A DNA stretch of 64,000 bases, taken from NCBI RefSeq assembly GCF_001298265.1, contig NZ_LGSZ01000050.1:1-64000 (forward strand), read 5' to 3'. Both the position numbers and the translations under genes were made by a program. Below the pieces are notes generated by a model. It did not search any database, was not told where the DNA came from, and worked only from the letters and a program-made list of their open reading frames with translations. Of the stretch, positions 51,241 through 60,051 are shown piece after piece. Origin of the DNA: Allobosea vaviloviae. GTDB lineage: Bacteria; Pseudomonadota; Alphaproteobacteria; Rhizobiales; Beijerinckiaceae. Position 1 is the stretch's first letter; the number at the start of each line of letters is the position of its first letter.

Positions 51241-51485
51241 GCCCCTACACCCCGTTTTGGATGGTCTACGGCACCGGACAAAGCGCACCGACCGTCCGCC
51301 ACAAGACCCGCGAGAGCGCCGTCAAAGAGGCAAAGCGGCTGGCCCGGCACAACCACGACGTCGAGTTCTTCGTGCTGGAGGCGACGCACCACGTCGTGAA
51401 GCGCGACGTCGACGTCACCCTGATCGATCCCGATTTTGCGGAGATCGTCACCGGTCACCCCGGCGGCGACGACATCCCGTTCTGA
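51237..51485 (+). CDS. Hypothetical protein
   Basis: 82 aa (ATGA overlap). Begins YTPFWMVYGTGQSAPTVRHK, then AVKEAKRLARHNHDVEFFVLEA. Common small phage ORF; no role known. Confidence 0.45.
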   Translation: MSPYTPFWMVYGTGQSAPTVRHKTRESAVKEAKRLARHNHDVEFFVLEATHHVVKRDVDVTLIDPDFAEIVTGHPGGDDIPF

Positions 51486-51519
51486 TGACCCCGCGATTCC
51501 AGAAGAGAGGCGAACGGAC

Positions 51520-51888
51520 ATGAGCGCGCTCGAAACCTTCCTCGCCACGACGAAGCGCATCGAGGCGCTGATAACGAACGCTGCGAATGCGCGCCGCATT
51601 CCAGATCGGCAGGCGTCGATCGCGAAGTCGGTTCGCATCGATACTCCTTCATGGACTGTTCCGGCAGAGCAAGAGTTAGCCTATGCCGCCGCCGAAGCTC
51701 TGCGCGGCCGCCTTGTCGCTGATTATCAGGCTGCGGGCGAGCAACGGCGCGATTCAATTCTTGTTGAGGTCGCCGCCGAACTGCACGCCCTCCGCGCCAT
51801 CCTTCCGCAGCAAGCCGCAGCGGTCGCCATCGATCTCGGCCAACAGGCCAGGATGCTCCAGCACGAAGCACAGGGAGGGACGGTCTGA
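51520..51888 (+). CDS. Hypothetical protein
   Basis: 122 aa from ATG 51520. Helical throughout (LETFLATTKRIEALITNAAN, IDLGQQARMLQHEAQ). No family recognised. Stop overlaps the next start. Confidence 0.45.
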   Translation: MSALETFLATTKRIEALITNAANARRIPDRQASIAKSVRIDTPSWTVPAEQELAYAAAEALRGRLVADYQAAGEQRRDSILVEVAAELHALRAILPQQAAAVAIDLGQQARMLQHEAQGGTV

Positions 51889-52154
51889 TGCCGAAGGATT
51901 TTGTCAGGGACGGATATTCCTTCCGTCATATCGATCGTGGCTTCCCCGTGACGCCTGTCGTTGGGGTTTATCCGAAAGGGAGCCGCAACATCGCGTGGGG
52001 CTATGTCGCGACGCTCTACCCGGGGTCTGACGGTAAGTCATGGGCAATCGAAATCGGCGGTCCTGACGACGACACGCGTCGGTTCGATGCGCGCCCGTCC
52101 TTCGATGAGGCCTGTAACCTCGCGATCGCTGAACTGTCGCAGGTGGCGGCATGA
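51888..52154 (+). CDS. Hypothetical protein
   Basis: 88 aa; TGATG start with the preceding gene. Beta-rich with FVRDGYSFRHIDRGFPVTPVV and a C-terminal helix (FDEACNLAIAELSQV). No family recognised. Confidence 0.45.
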   Translation: MPKDFVRDGYSFRHIDRGFPVTPVVGVYPKGSRNIAWGYVATLYPGSDGKSWAIEIGGPDDDTRRFDARPSFDEACNLAIAELSQVAA

Positions 52155-52693
52155 GAACCCGCCTCTATCTCGACCTCGACGGCGTGATGGCCGACTTCGA
52201 CGCGCACTTCCCGGCGGTGTTCGGGCTCGACCATCGCAGCATGGCTGACGATGCCATGTGGGCGACGATCAACGCGCACCCGAGCTATTTCCGCGATATG
52301 CCACCCTGCCCGGGCGCGGTCGAGTTCTTCCGGGAGATCGCGCACCTCGAGCCGATCGTGCTCACCGCCTGCCCGCGCACCAACTATGCCAACGCGGCGA
52401 CACAGAAGCGGGCGTGGGTCTATGAGCATCTCGGCTGGCACGTCACCGTGCTCCCGGTCATGGGCGGCCACAACAAGCCGCTGTTCATGCATGCGCGCGG
52501 CGACATTCTGATCGACGACTTCGAGAAGAACACGCGGGCATGGGATGCGGCTGGCGGCATGTCGATCCTGCATCGTGATTTCGCCGGCACGCGGCTGCAA
52601 CTGCAGACGTACATTGCCATCGTCGAATCGAAGGCCCGCAAGGCGCGCGACACCGCTCGCCGCGCGCACGAAGCCGGGTGGGACGCGGCATGA
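52151..52693 (+). CDS. HAD-like 5'-nucleotidase
   Basis: 180 aa. DLDGVMADF with Asp8/Asp10, LTACPR and ILIDDFEKNTRAW are HAD motifs I, II and IV of the 5'(3')-deoxyribonucleotidase type. It would dephosphorylate nucleotides, perhaps altering pools in infection. Confidence 0.7.
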   Translation: MRTRLYLDLDGVMADFDAHFPAVFGLDHRSMADDAMWATINAHPSYFRDMPPCPGAVEFFREIAHLEPIVLTACPRTNYANAATQKRAWVYEHLGWHVTVLPVMGGHNKPLFMHARGDILIDDFEKNTRAWDAAGGMSILHRDFAGTRLQLQTYIAIVESKARKARDTARRAHEAGWDAA

Positions 52694-53070
52694 ACGCCCC
52701 CATAACCGTGCCCGTCATCGACATCACGGACGGCTGGACCATCGACGAGGTCAAGACGATAGCCGATTGCGATAGGGCGGAAATCTGCCTGACCGTGGCA
52801 ATTGCCGAGATCGAGGCGCAGTTGGCCACTGACAAAGCCGCAGGCGGCGCACGCGGCGCCGACTGGCTCGCCCGCACGATCAAGGCCCGCCGCTACCGCA
52901 AGCTTGCCCTGCAGAAGGTCCAGCATCGCCGCGGCGAGATCAACCGTGCCGCCCGCGCGCAAGCCGGGGAAGACCACGACCGCCTTCTCCTCAATTTCCT
53001 CCGTACTGACTTCCCCGACCAGTTCCAGGCTGCCGCCGCGAAGGTCAATGCCATGAGAAAGGGAGCGTGA
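52690..53070 (+). CDS. Hypothetical protein
   Basis: 126 aa from ATG 52690. Helical, basic (ARTIKARRYRKLALQKVQHRRGE). No enzyme motif. Coupled on both sides. Function unknown. Confidence 0.45.
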   Translation: MNAPITVPVIDITDGWTIDEVKTIADCDRAEICLTVAIAEIEAQLATDKAAGGARGADWLARTIKARRYRKLALQKVQHRRGEINRAARAQAGEDHDRLLLNFLRTDFPDQFQAAAAKVNAMRKGA

Positions 53071-54128
53071 TGTCGAACATCGAGTGGACTGAGGCGACTT
53101 GGAATCCCATCGTCGGGTGCAGCGTCGTCAGCCCCGGCTGCACCAACTGCTATGCGATGACGATGGCGGCCCGGCTCGAGGCCATGGCCACCCTGCCCCA
53201 ATACACGGGCACGACGCGCAGGACCAAGGCCGGCCCGGTCTGGACCGGCAAACTCGCGCTCGCGCCGGAGGCCACGCTGCTGGCGCCGCTGCGCCGGCGC
53301 AAGCCGACCACCTATTTCGTCAACAGCATGGGCGACCTGTTTCACGAGGACGTGGCGGACGACTGGATCGACCGCGTCTTCGCCGTGATGGCGCTGACCC
53401 CGCAGCACACCTACCAGATACTGACGAAGCGCAGCGCGCGGATGCGGGCTTATCTCACAGACCCCGATCTCAACGATCGCCTCAGCGCGGCGCTCGGCTG
53501 CATGCTCGACGGCGAGTGGATATGGAACGAAGGCGAACGGTTCCGCCCCGCGATAGAGAAGATGATCAGCATCTTTCTCGGCATGGAATCGGACGACGAC
53601 GGTGGCGTCGTCTATCACGACGATCCGATGCCCCTCCCAAACGTCTGGCTCGGCGTCTCGGCCGAGGACCAGCGCCGCGCCGAAGAGCGCATTCCCGATC
53701 TGCTGGCGACGCCGGCCGCGATCCGCTTCGTCAGCGCCGAGCCGCTTCTGGGGCCGATCGATTTCCAGAGCCTGAATCTGCTCCGCTACTTCAAGGTCGA
53801 GAACCCACTGCACCCGAACTGGCCCCGCAACGTCTTCGACGCCCTGCGCGGAAAGTCAGACATCCACCTGATCCATAATGCCGCGCCCGACTGGGCGAAG
53901 CTCGACTGGGTCATCGTCGGCGGAGAGAGCGGCGCAGGTGCGCGCCCCATGGAAGACGCATGGGCCGAGAGCATCGTCGAACAGTGCGCAGCCGCCGGCA
54001 CAGCCGTCTTCGTCAAGCAGATGGGCGGCCCGGTGAAGTCGCGGATGCGTCCGATCCCCGCGCTCTTGATGGTGCGGCAGTTCCCCGGCGACGGCCTTGC
54101 CAACCGCCCCGTCTGCGAGGAGGCTTGA
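53070..54128 (+). CDS. DUF5131 / phage Gp37-Gp68 family protein
   Basis: 352 aa from ATG 53070 with GGGAG upstream. IEWTEATWNPIVGCSVVSPG then CTNCYAMTMAARL contains three Cys (radical-SAM-like cluster site). VWLGVSAEDQRRAEERIPDLL and DWVIVGGESGAGARPM are diagnostic of the family. Common in phages and mobile DNA; the reaction is unknown. Confidence 0.75.
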   Translation: MSNIEWTEATWNPIVGCSVVSPGCTNCYAMTMAARLEAMATLPQYTGTTRRTKAGPVWTGKLALAPEATLLAPLRRRKPTTYFVNSMGDLFHEDVADDWIDRVFAVMALTPQHTYQILTKRSARMRAYLTDPDLNDRLSAALGCMLDGEWIWNEGERFRPAIEKMISIFLGMESDDDGGVVYHDDPMPLPNVWLGVSAEDQRRAEERIPDLLATPAAIRFVSAEPLLGPIDFQSLNLLRYFKVENPLHPNWPRNVFDALRGKSDIHLIHNAAPDWAKLDWVIVGGESGAGARPMEDAWAESIVEQCAAAGTAVFVKQMGGPVKSRMRPIPALLMVRQFPGDGLANRPVCEEA

Positions 54129-54133
54129 GCACG

Positions 54134-54418
54134 ATGATTTGCAGCCGATGCCACACCCAGACCGTGACATGGCGCGGACCTCTCACCGATCTGACGCATA
54201 CCGAGTGCTCGCACTGCGGCGGCGTGAACTGCCAAGAGGTCGAGGACGACTTCGACCACGATCCCGGCGATTGCTGCCCGAACTGCTGCGGCGACGGCGT
54301 GGTCTATTCGTGCTTCGACGAGTGCGCCTGCGTCGATCCTGAAAGCGGCTGCGACGAGTGCGAGCGCGTCTGCGACTGGTGCAAGCCGCGCCCCGCTCCC
54401 GCCAAGGCGGAGGCCTGA
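54134..54418 (+). CDS. Cysteine-rich small protein
   Basis: 94 aa with a ribbon start (ICSRCHTQTVTWRGP, ECSHCGG) and a Cys-dense middle (CCPNCCGDGVVYSCFDECACV). Likely binds zinc at several sites. Partner unknown; lies between DUF5131 and the excision genes. Confidence 0.5.
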   Translation: MICSRCHTQTVTWRGPLTDLTHTECSHCGGVNCQEVEDDFDHDPGDCCPNCCGDGVVYSCFDECACVDPESGCDECERVCDWCKPRPAPAKAEA

Positions 54419-54419
54419 C

Positions 54420-54698
54420 ATGCCGCGCGCGCTTCCCGCCAGGTATCCGCCCCACGGCGCATGGCCGGCGATGATGCGCGCCGATCTGACGGCTGCGTTC
54501 TTCGACTGCAGAGACACCAAGGAGCTGTCCGTCCGCGTCACCAGCGGCGACATCCCGCCACCATGCGGGTCCATCGGAAAGGGCCGCTCGAAGGAGCCGG
54601 TCTGGACGATCGACTATTGCCGGGCTTTCATTGCCCGGCGGTACGACCTGGGCGCGACGACGCGCGAAGAGGTCGATGACCTGGCAGACATGGTGTGA
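54420..54698 (+). CDS. Putative excisionase-like HTH protein
   Basis: 92 aa. MMRADLTAAFFDCRDTKELSVRV then GSIGKGRSKEPVWTIDYCRAFI resembles AlpA/Xis-type winged helices used with tyrosine integrases. Immediately upstream of and coupled to the integrase gene. Assignment is by position and fold impression. Confidence 0.5.
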   Translation: MPRALPARYPPHGAWPAMMRADLTAAFFDCRDTKELSVRVTSGDIPPPCGSIGKGRSKEPVWTIDYCRAFIARRYDLGATTREEVDDLADMV

Positions 54699-54700
54699 CG

Positions 54701-55957
54701 ATGATCCGCAAGAAGCCGCGCTACACGAATCGGAAATGGCTCACCGGCGCAAAGCGATGGGCCTATTATTTCACAGTGCCGAGTTGGGCGCGGGAGCGCG
54801 GCTGCACGGTCGAGGACAAGGCGCTCGGGATGGAGCGTGATGCTGCCTACGACTATGCCGAGACCGTGCTGCTGCCACAGTTCGATTCATGGCGCACCGC
54901 CGGCCTGTCGGATCTGACCGAGGTCCGCGGCGCCGTCGGCACGTTCGATTGGATGGTCGCCACCTTCAAGGCCGACAAGAAGTACCGCAAGCTCAGCGAC
55001 GGCCAGAAGCGCAACCACGAGCGCGGCTTCGACATGGTCGCGAACTATGTGCTGACCAATGGGCGCCGCGTCGGTTCGCTGCCGGTCGCCAGCATCAGCA
55101 CGAAGATGGCAGACCGGCTGCTCGAGAAGCTGGGCGTCGTCATCGAGCAGGATGACGAGGGCAACCCGGTCGAGCGCGAGCGGAAGACGACGGTCAACCA
55201 CGCGATGAAGTCCTGCCGGCGCGCCTGGAATGTCGTCTACCGCGCCGAGCCGACGATCGTGCCGAAGTCGAATCCGTTCTCGAAGATGGGGCTAGACGAA
55301 TCGTCCGTCGCTTCGGTGAACGCGACCTATGAGCAGCTTCAAGCCTTCGTCCACTGCTGCGACGGGAACCTGCGGCGCTCGATCGGGACGGCCGCCATGG
55401 TGGCCTGGGAATGGCTGCAGCGCGAGGAGCACATCTTCGGCGCGTTCTCGGTCGGCCACTATCGATCGAAGGAGCGGCCCGACGACGTCCTGATCGTTCA
55501 CCCGAAGACCGGCGTCGAGGTCTGGTGGCCGCTGTTCGATCCGGAGCAGTCCGGCCGAGTGCCGCTCTTCCCCGAGCTCATGGCGCGGCTGGATGCCATC
55601 AAGACCACGCGCATCGGCGGCCTGATGATCGTGCGCGACTGGAAGGACGCCAAGGCCGGCGTGCCTGTGGCCTGGCCGACTGGCAACAAGGGCGACCTCA
55701 CCTATCTCCGCCATGAGACGAAGCGGCTGATCAGGATGGCCGGCATGCCCGACAACCTGTCGTTCTCGTCGTTCCGGCACGGTGGTCTGACCGAGGGCGG
55801 CGATGCCGACATGACCGATCGCGAGATCCTGGCACAGTCCGCTCAGAAGAGCCCGAAGGTGCTACCGCGCTACGTCAAGAAGACGATGAAGCAGGTCGCC
55901 AACGGAGCCCGAAAACGACGGGCCAGCCGAACAGACGGCGGCCAGATGTCAGAATGA
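54701..55957 (+). CDS. Tyrosine recombinase integrase
   Basis: 418 aa from ATG 54701 (GTG 54695 also possible). The C-terminal catalytic region has WEWLQREEH (first Arg), FSSFRHGGLTEGGD (RHGG box) and a terminal LPRYVKKT Tyr nucleophile. The usual second His is replaced (AQSAQKSP), as in this rhizobial integrase subfamily. Lies 60 bp from the 3' end of tRNA-Arg, its likely attachment site. Confidence 0.8.
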   Translation: MIRKKPRYTNRKWLTGAKRWAYYFTVPSWARERGCTVEDKALGMERDAAYDYAETVLLPQFDSWRTAGLSDLTEVRGAVGTFDWMVATFKADKKYRKLSDGQKRNHERGFDMVANYVLTNGRRVGSLPVASISTKMADRLLEKLGVVIEQDDEGNPVERERKTTVNHAMKSCRRAWNVVYRAEPTIVPKSNPFSKMGLDESSVASVNATYEQLQAFVHCCDGNLRRSIGTAAMVAWEWLQREEHIFGAFSVGHYRSKERPDDVLIVHPKTGVEVWWPLFDPEQSGRVPLFPELMARLDAIKTTRIGGLMIVRDWKDAKAGVPVAWPTGNKGDLTYLRHETKRLIRMAGMPDNLSFSSFRHGGLTEGGDADMTDREILAQSAQKSPKVLPRYVKKTMKQVANGARKRRASRTDGGQMSE

Positions 55958-56017
55958 GCAGCAGCATGCGTGTCAGAATGAAGAACTCCAGATCAGGAAA
56001 TTCCTCAATGTTTAGAA

Positions 56018-56045
56018 TGGCGAGCCCGGCTGGATTCGAACCAGC
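56018..56045 (-). other. Probable attR core at the tRNA-Arg 3' end
   Basis: The T-arm to CCA end of tRNA-Arg is on the integrase side, as at many tRNA-integrating phages. No second copy was found in the leftmost 260 bp, so the other attachment site lies outside the window and the core length cannot be set. Confidence 0.4.
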
Positions 56046-56094
56046 GACCAGCAGCTTAGAAGGCTGCTGCTCTATCCATCTGAGCTACGGGCCC
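56018..56094 (-). tRNA. tRNA-Arg (anticodon TCT)
   Basis: Minus strand: acceptor GGGCCCG (56094-56088) pairs with CGGGCTC. Anticodon loop CTTCTAA has TCT; T-loop GTTCGAATC. CCA is encoded at 56020-56018. Confidence 0.9.
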
Positions 56095-56219
56095 GAAAGC
56101 AAGGGCCAAAGCCCCTGCCGATCTCTGCAAGGCGCAGGCTGAAGCCTGCGCCTGTCTCGTCAAAAGCGGAGGCGTGATCGCCTTCGCCTGTCCCAAAAAC
56201 GTCAGTGCGTCCCAAAAAT

Positions 56220-56525
56220 TCAGTGCGTCCACTGCCCCAGACGCGAGAACTTGAAATTGTCGGCATAGGCGATCGCGCGGCGCGCGGGCTCGTTGGGCTG
56301 CTCGACGCGATAGGGGATGCCGTTGCGCGTCGCATAGGCGACGGCCTCCGCCTCGCTGTCGAACCAGAGCTTGAGCTGGCTCTTCATGTCGCCCGACGAG
56401 GTCCAGCCCATCAGCGGCTCGATCTGGCGCGGCTGCTCCGGCTCGTATTCGAGAAGCCAACGCTCGGTCTTGGCGGTGCCGGACTGCATGGCCGTACGGG
56501 CTGGGCGGTAGATGCGTGCGGTCAT
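56220..56525 (-). CDS. Complex I NDUFS4-like subunit
   Basis: 101 aa from ATG 56525. MTARIYRPARTAMQSGTAKT, WLLEYEPEQPRQIEPLMGW and SQLKLWFDSEAEAVAYATRNG are the NDUFS4/ETC complex I accessory family of alphaproteobacteria. Host gene; stabilises the N-module of NADH dehydrogenase. Its stop is followed by a ~18-bp direct repeat (56195-56230). Confidence 0.85.
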   Translation of the reverse strand: MTARIYRPARTAMQSGTAKTERWLLEYEPEQPRQIEPLMGWTSSGDMKSQLKLWFDSEAEAVAYATRNGIPYRVEQPNEPARRAIAYADNFKFSRLGQWTH

Positions 56526-56609
56526 GGCTCTCGCTTTGCCCTCACCTGATATCCTGGCCAGAGACCAGTGGCCGGCCCGCTCGCGCGGACCCTCGTGAAA
56601 CGCCCGGAA

Positions 56610-56686
56610 TGGTCGGGGCACCAGGATTCGAACCTGGGACCCTCTGCTCCCAAAGCAGATGCGCTACCGGGCTGCGCTATACCCCG
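56610..56686 (-). tRNA. tRNA-Pro (anticodon TGG)
   Basis: Minus strand: acceptor CGGGGTA (56686-56680) with TGCCCCG. Anticodon loop TTTGGGA with TGG; T-loop GTTCGAATC; CCA encoded at 56612-56610. Confidence 0.9.
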
Positions 56687-56775
56687 ACTTGGTCATTCCA
56701 CGCGTTGCGGTTCGCTATCACGTCCCCCACCTATGCCGCAAGCGAAAGCCCGCGGAGGCAGCGATTGATCAGCCG

Positions 56776-57339
56776 TCAGCGCTTGAACAGCGCATGCTCG
56801 ACCCTGTCGCCGGGCTTGATGCCGAGCGTCTTGCTGACGCCGCCATTGATCTCCAGCACCGACAGCACCGGCTCGCCGGAGGGAATCGTGCGCTGCGACA
56901 GCGGCTCGGTGTTCTCGGCGATGCGCGCGATCGTGCCGTCGGCGCGGATGAACAGCATGTCGAGCGGGATGAAGGTGTTCTCCATCCACATCGCCACGGG
57001 TTCGACGCGGGCGAAGTCGAACAGCATCCCCCGATCGGCCGGCATGTAGCGCCGGTGCATCAGGCCCCTCGCCCGCTGCTCCCCGGTCCGCATCACCTCG
57101 ACCTGGAAGGCGTGGCGCTTGTCGCCGCTGACAATCGACAGCGTCTCCAGCGCCGACGCCGCCTGCCCGGCCGGGGCGGCCTGGACCAGCCGAAGCGGCT
57201 GCGAGACCGCAGGCACCGGCGATACGAAGCCGGCCGCGAGCATGATGCCGGCCGCCGCGAGACAGCCAGCGAGAGAACGGGTCTTCATCTGCCGATTCTT
57301 GTTCTGCCGATTCTTGGCCCGCATCGGTTTCAGCTCCAC
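56776..57339 (-). CDS. DUF192 family exported protein
   Basis: 187 aa from GTG 57339, chosen for AAGGAGG 8 nt upstream. Signal peptide in CLAAAGIMLAAGFVSPVPA. FQVEVMRTGEQRARGLMHRR, RGMLFDF and MWMENTFIPLDMLFI are DUF192 hallmarks. Periplasmic; function unknown in general. Confidence 0.8.
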   Translation of the reverse strand: MELKPMRAKNRQNKNRQMKTRSLAGCLAAAGIMLAAGFVSPVPAVSQPLRLVQAAPAGQAASALETLSIVSGDKRHAFQVEVMRTGEQRARGLMHRRYMPADRGMLFDFARVEPVAMWMENTFIPLDMLFIRADGTIARIAENTEPLSQRTIPSGEPVLSVLEINGGVSKTLGIKPGDRVEHALFKR

Positions 57340-57502
57340 GGTGTTGCCTCCTTCCAACCTATGATGGCGGCGATGGCTCATCTGCGGCAGATACCAGCCA
57401 AGGCGGCATATCGGTCAAGCCTTTCGTCAGCATGGGCCTCGCTGCCGTCTTTCCTTCAAGGCTGGCTTGCGGCAGGGTCGCCGCCACAAACAGGAGACCA
57501 AG

Positions 57503-59335
57503 ATGACCGCTCCGCGCCTTCACCGATACGCTCCGTCCGTTGCAGCCTTGCTCTTGACGGGCTTCGCGCTGGCTTGCCCGGCCGCCGCGGCCGATTTCGA
57601 GATCGACGCCCTGAATCTGAATGTCGGCCCGCTCGTCGTGTCCGCCTCGAAGGTCGCGGTCAAGGGATCGCCGCTGGATCGAGCGGCCTTCATGGCTCTT
57701 GCCGATGGCGGCAGTGACAGCGCGGCGGCGCGGCTGAAGCAATTGAACGCAGCCGAGATCACCGCAGCCGAATTGGTCTATGAGTTCACGTTCGGCGCCG
57801 AGAAGCAGGTCACGCGCTATCGCGACGTTCGCCTGGGCGACATCCGCGAAGGCAGGATCGGTCGAGGCGAGACGCCCAGCGGCACATTCGAGAGCTCGGG
57901 CGGGACCTATCCGAGCAAGGGCGTCATCGGCCAGAGCAACGGCGAGAACATCGATCTGCGGCAGATGGCGCGGGTCTTCACCGAGCGAGCCGCGCCCGGT
58001 TCCAACGAACCCATGACCGTCATCGTCGGGCGGTTCGAACAGGCCTCGCAAAGCTTCGACATGGGCACGATCGGCAAGATGTCGATGGGCAGGTCCAGCA
58101 TGCGGGACGTTTCGGCGAAGGTCGGCGCCACGCCGCTCAGCGAGGTGCTGGGCGAAATCGCCGACAAGGCGCGTGCGTTGGAGAAGAGCGGCGCGGCGCC
58201 TAAAGACAAGCCGGATGCAGCCGAGATCGAGACGAGCAAGCGTGTCGGCCTGTCGGTCCTGTCCCTGTTCGACAGCGTCGATCTCGGCAGTGGCGAGATG
58301 CGCGACTTCACGCTCTCCGGTATCGTTCCTCCCGACGTCGAGCAGCCCAAGAGCGGCGCGGCGCCGCAACGAATCGAAGTCAAGATTTCTCGCATCGCCA
58401 ATGGCGATTTTGCGCCCGGCAAGTCTGGCTATGTCGTCGAAGGGCTTCAGTTCGCCGGTGGCGGCGCCAAGGGCCTGATCGATTCGATCAGTTATTCCGG
58501 CTACTCCTTCTCGAGCATGGTCAAGGCTTTGCAGGAGGATCTCGCCAAGCCGCTTGCCAATCTCGACGCGATCGAATGGCGCCGCTACGTCCCCACCATC
58601 GGCACGATCCGGCTGACGGGCCTGTCCGTCGATGCGCCTCCGATGCTGCCGAGCAGCGAGCCGATCAAGATCGCGCTGGGCACCTTCGAATTGAAGGCCG
58701 GCGAACAGCTGAACGGCATTCCGACCAGCCTCGCCTTGACCATCGACAAGCTCGTCGCCCCGATCACCGAAGGCGCGGGCAACCCTGCCGCGCGCGACAT
58801 GATCGCAATGGGCATCCGCTCGCTGGACCTCTCCGCCAAGCTCGATCTCGCCTGGGACGCGGTGCGCAATGAACTCGCCATCCGCCAGATCGCGTTCGGC
58901 GGCGAGGGCCTGGCACGGTTCAACCTCTCCGGCACGCTCGGAAACGTCACCAAGGATCTGTTCGCCAGCGACATCGCGCTCGCGCAGGTCGCGGCATTGG
59001 GCGCCACCGCGCGCGGCCTCAACGCCAGGCTGGAGAATTTCGGGCTGGTGGAGAAGCTGATCGCCAACGAGGCTCGCAAGGCCGGCCGCAAGCCGGAGGA
59101 GCTGCGCCAGCAATTCGCGATGATCGCGAGCCTCGGCCTCGCCTCGATCCTCGGCCCGTCCGACGCAGCCAAGACGCTGACCGCGGCCGTGGCGCGTTTC
59201 GCCGCCAAGCCCGGCACGCTGACGGTCGAGGCCAGCGCGAAATCGGCCAGCGGGCTCGGCCTCGCCGACGTCATCGCGATCACCGACCCGACTGAGATCC
59301 TCGACAAGATCGATCTCAAGGCCCAGGCACAGTGA
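57503..59335 (+). CDS. Large exported hypothetical protein
   Basis: 610 aa from ATG 57503 (AGGAG upstream). Signal peptide (AALLLTGFALACPAAAADF). Long beta-rich repetitive body with alternating domains such as VGLSVLSLFDSVDLGSGEM and LALTIDKLVAPITEGAGN. No enzyme motif. Periplasmic or outer-membrane-associated in host; common in Hyphomicrobiales by memory. Confidence 0.6.
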   Translation: MTAPRLHRYAPSVAALLLTGFALACPAAAADFEIDALNLNVGPLVVSASKVAVKGSPLDRAAFMALADGGSDSAAARLKQLNAAEITAAELVYEFTFGAEKQVTRYRDVRLGDIREGRIGRGETPSGTFESSGGTYPSKGVIGQSNGENIDLRQMARVFTERAAPGSNEPMTVIVGRFEQASQSFDMGTIGKMSMGRSSMRDVSAKVGATPLSEVLGEIADKARALEKSGAAPKDKPDAAEIETSKRVGLSVLSLFDSVDLGSGEMRDFTLSGIVPPDVEQPKSGAAPQRIEVKISRIANGDFAPGKSGYVVEGLQFAGGGAKGLIDSISYSGYSFSSMVKALQEDLAKPLANLDAIEWRRYVPTIGTIRLTGLSVDAPPMLPSSEPIKIALGTFELKAGEQLNGIPTSLALTIDKLVAPITEGAGNPAARDMIAMGIRSLDLSAKLDLAWDAVRNELAIRQIAFGGEGLARFNLSGTLGNVTKDLFASDIALAQVAALGATARGLNARLENFGLVEKLIANEARKAGRKPEELRQQFAMIASLGLASILGPSDAAKTLTAAVARFAAKPGTLTVEASAKSASGLGLADVIAITDPTEILDKIDLKAQAQ

Positions 59336-60051
59336 GGGGTGCGAGCGATCCGGCGGTCGCCCTGCCGCCGGAGGACGCGAACTGGCGACCGTCACCGCTC
59401 GTCTCCTGGTGGGCAGGTCTGGCGCCGGTGGCGAACGGCCTGCTGCGGAAGCGCATCAACCCCTTCAACCAGACGCGTCTGCATCTGGCGAAGCTGATCG
59501 CGCGGCGCCCGCAGCAGATCGCCGTCGGTGCCTGGACCTATGGCCGGCCGAAGATCCGCTTCCCGGAAAGCGGCGCGAAGCTGACGATCGGCCGCTACGG
59601 CTCGATCGCCGACGGCGTCGAGATCCTGCTCGGCGGCAACCATCGCACCGACTGGGCCACGACCTATCCCTTCCCGGCGCTGGGCGATCTCTGGCCCGCG
59701 GCCGCCGGTATCGACGGTAGCCACTCGACCCGCGGCGATGTCGCGATCGGCCATGATGTCTGGCTGGGATCGCAATGCATGGTGCTGTCGGGCGTCACGA
59801 TCGGAACCGGCGCCGTGGTCGCGGCGCGTGCGATCGTCACGCGCGACGTGCCGCCTTACGCCATCGTCGCCGGCAACCCGGCCAGGGTGCTGCGGCTGCG
59901 CTTCGACGAGGAGAGGATCGCGGCCCTGCTCGCGACGCGTTGGTGGGAGCTTCCGGCCGAGACGATCACCGCGCTGCTGCCACTGCTGATGTCCGAGCGG
60001 GTCGACGAACTCATCGCTGCGATCAGGAGCCGCGCAGCAGCCGGCGCTTGA
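59332..60051 (+). CDS. CatB-type hexapeptide O-acetyltransferase
   Basis: 239 aa from GTG 59332 (GTGA overlap). Left-handed beta-helix repeats in LTIGRYGSIADGVEILLGGNH, VAIGHDVWLGSQCMVLSGV and GAVVAARAIVTRDVPPYAIV-AGNPA. His in GNHRTDW is the usual catalytic site region. Followed by surface-polysaccharide genes; probably acetylates a sugar. Confidence 0.8.
   Translation: MRGASDPAVALPPEDANWRPSPLVSWWAGLAPVANGLLRKRINPFNQTRLHLAKLIARRPQQIAVGAWTYGRPKIRFPESGAKLTIGRYGSIADGVEILLGGNHRTDWATTYPFPALGDLWPAAAGIDGSHSTRGDVAIGHDVWLGSQCMVLSGVTIGTGAVVAARAIVTRDVPPYAIVAGNPARVLRLRFDEERIAALLATRWWELPAETITALLPLLMSERVDELIAAIRSRAAAGA

Noticed and set aside
57359..59395. 678-aa minus-strand ORF opposite the large exported protein
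   Set aside because: Antisense to a plus-strand gene with a clear signal peptide and ribosome site; composition is Arg/Asp/His-rich and lacks any domain, as expected for a GC-rich shadow.
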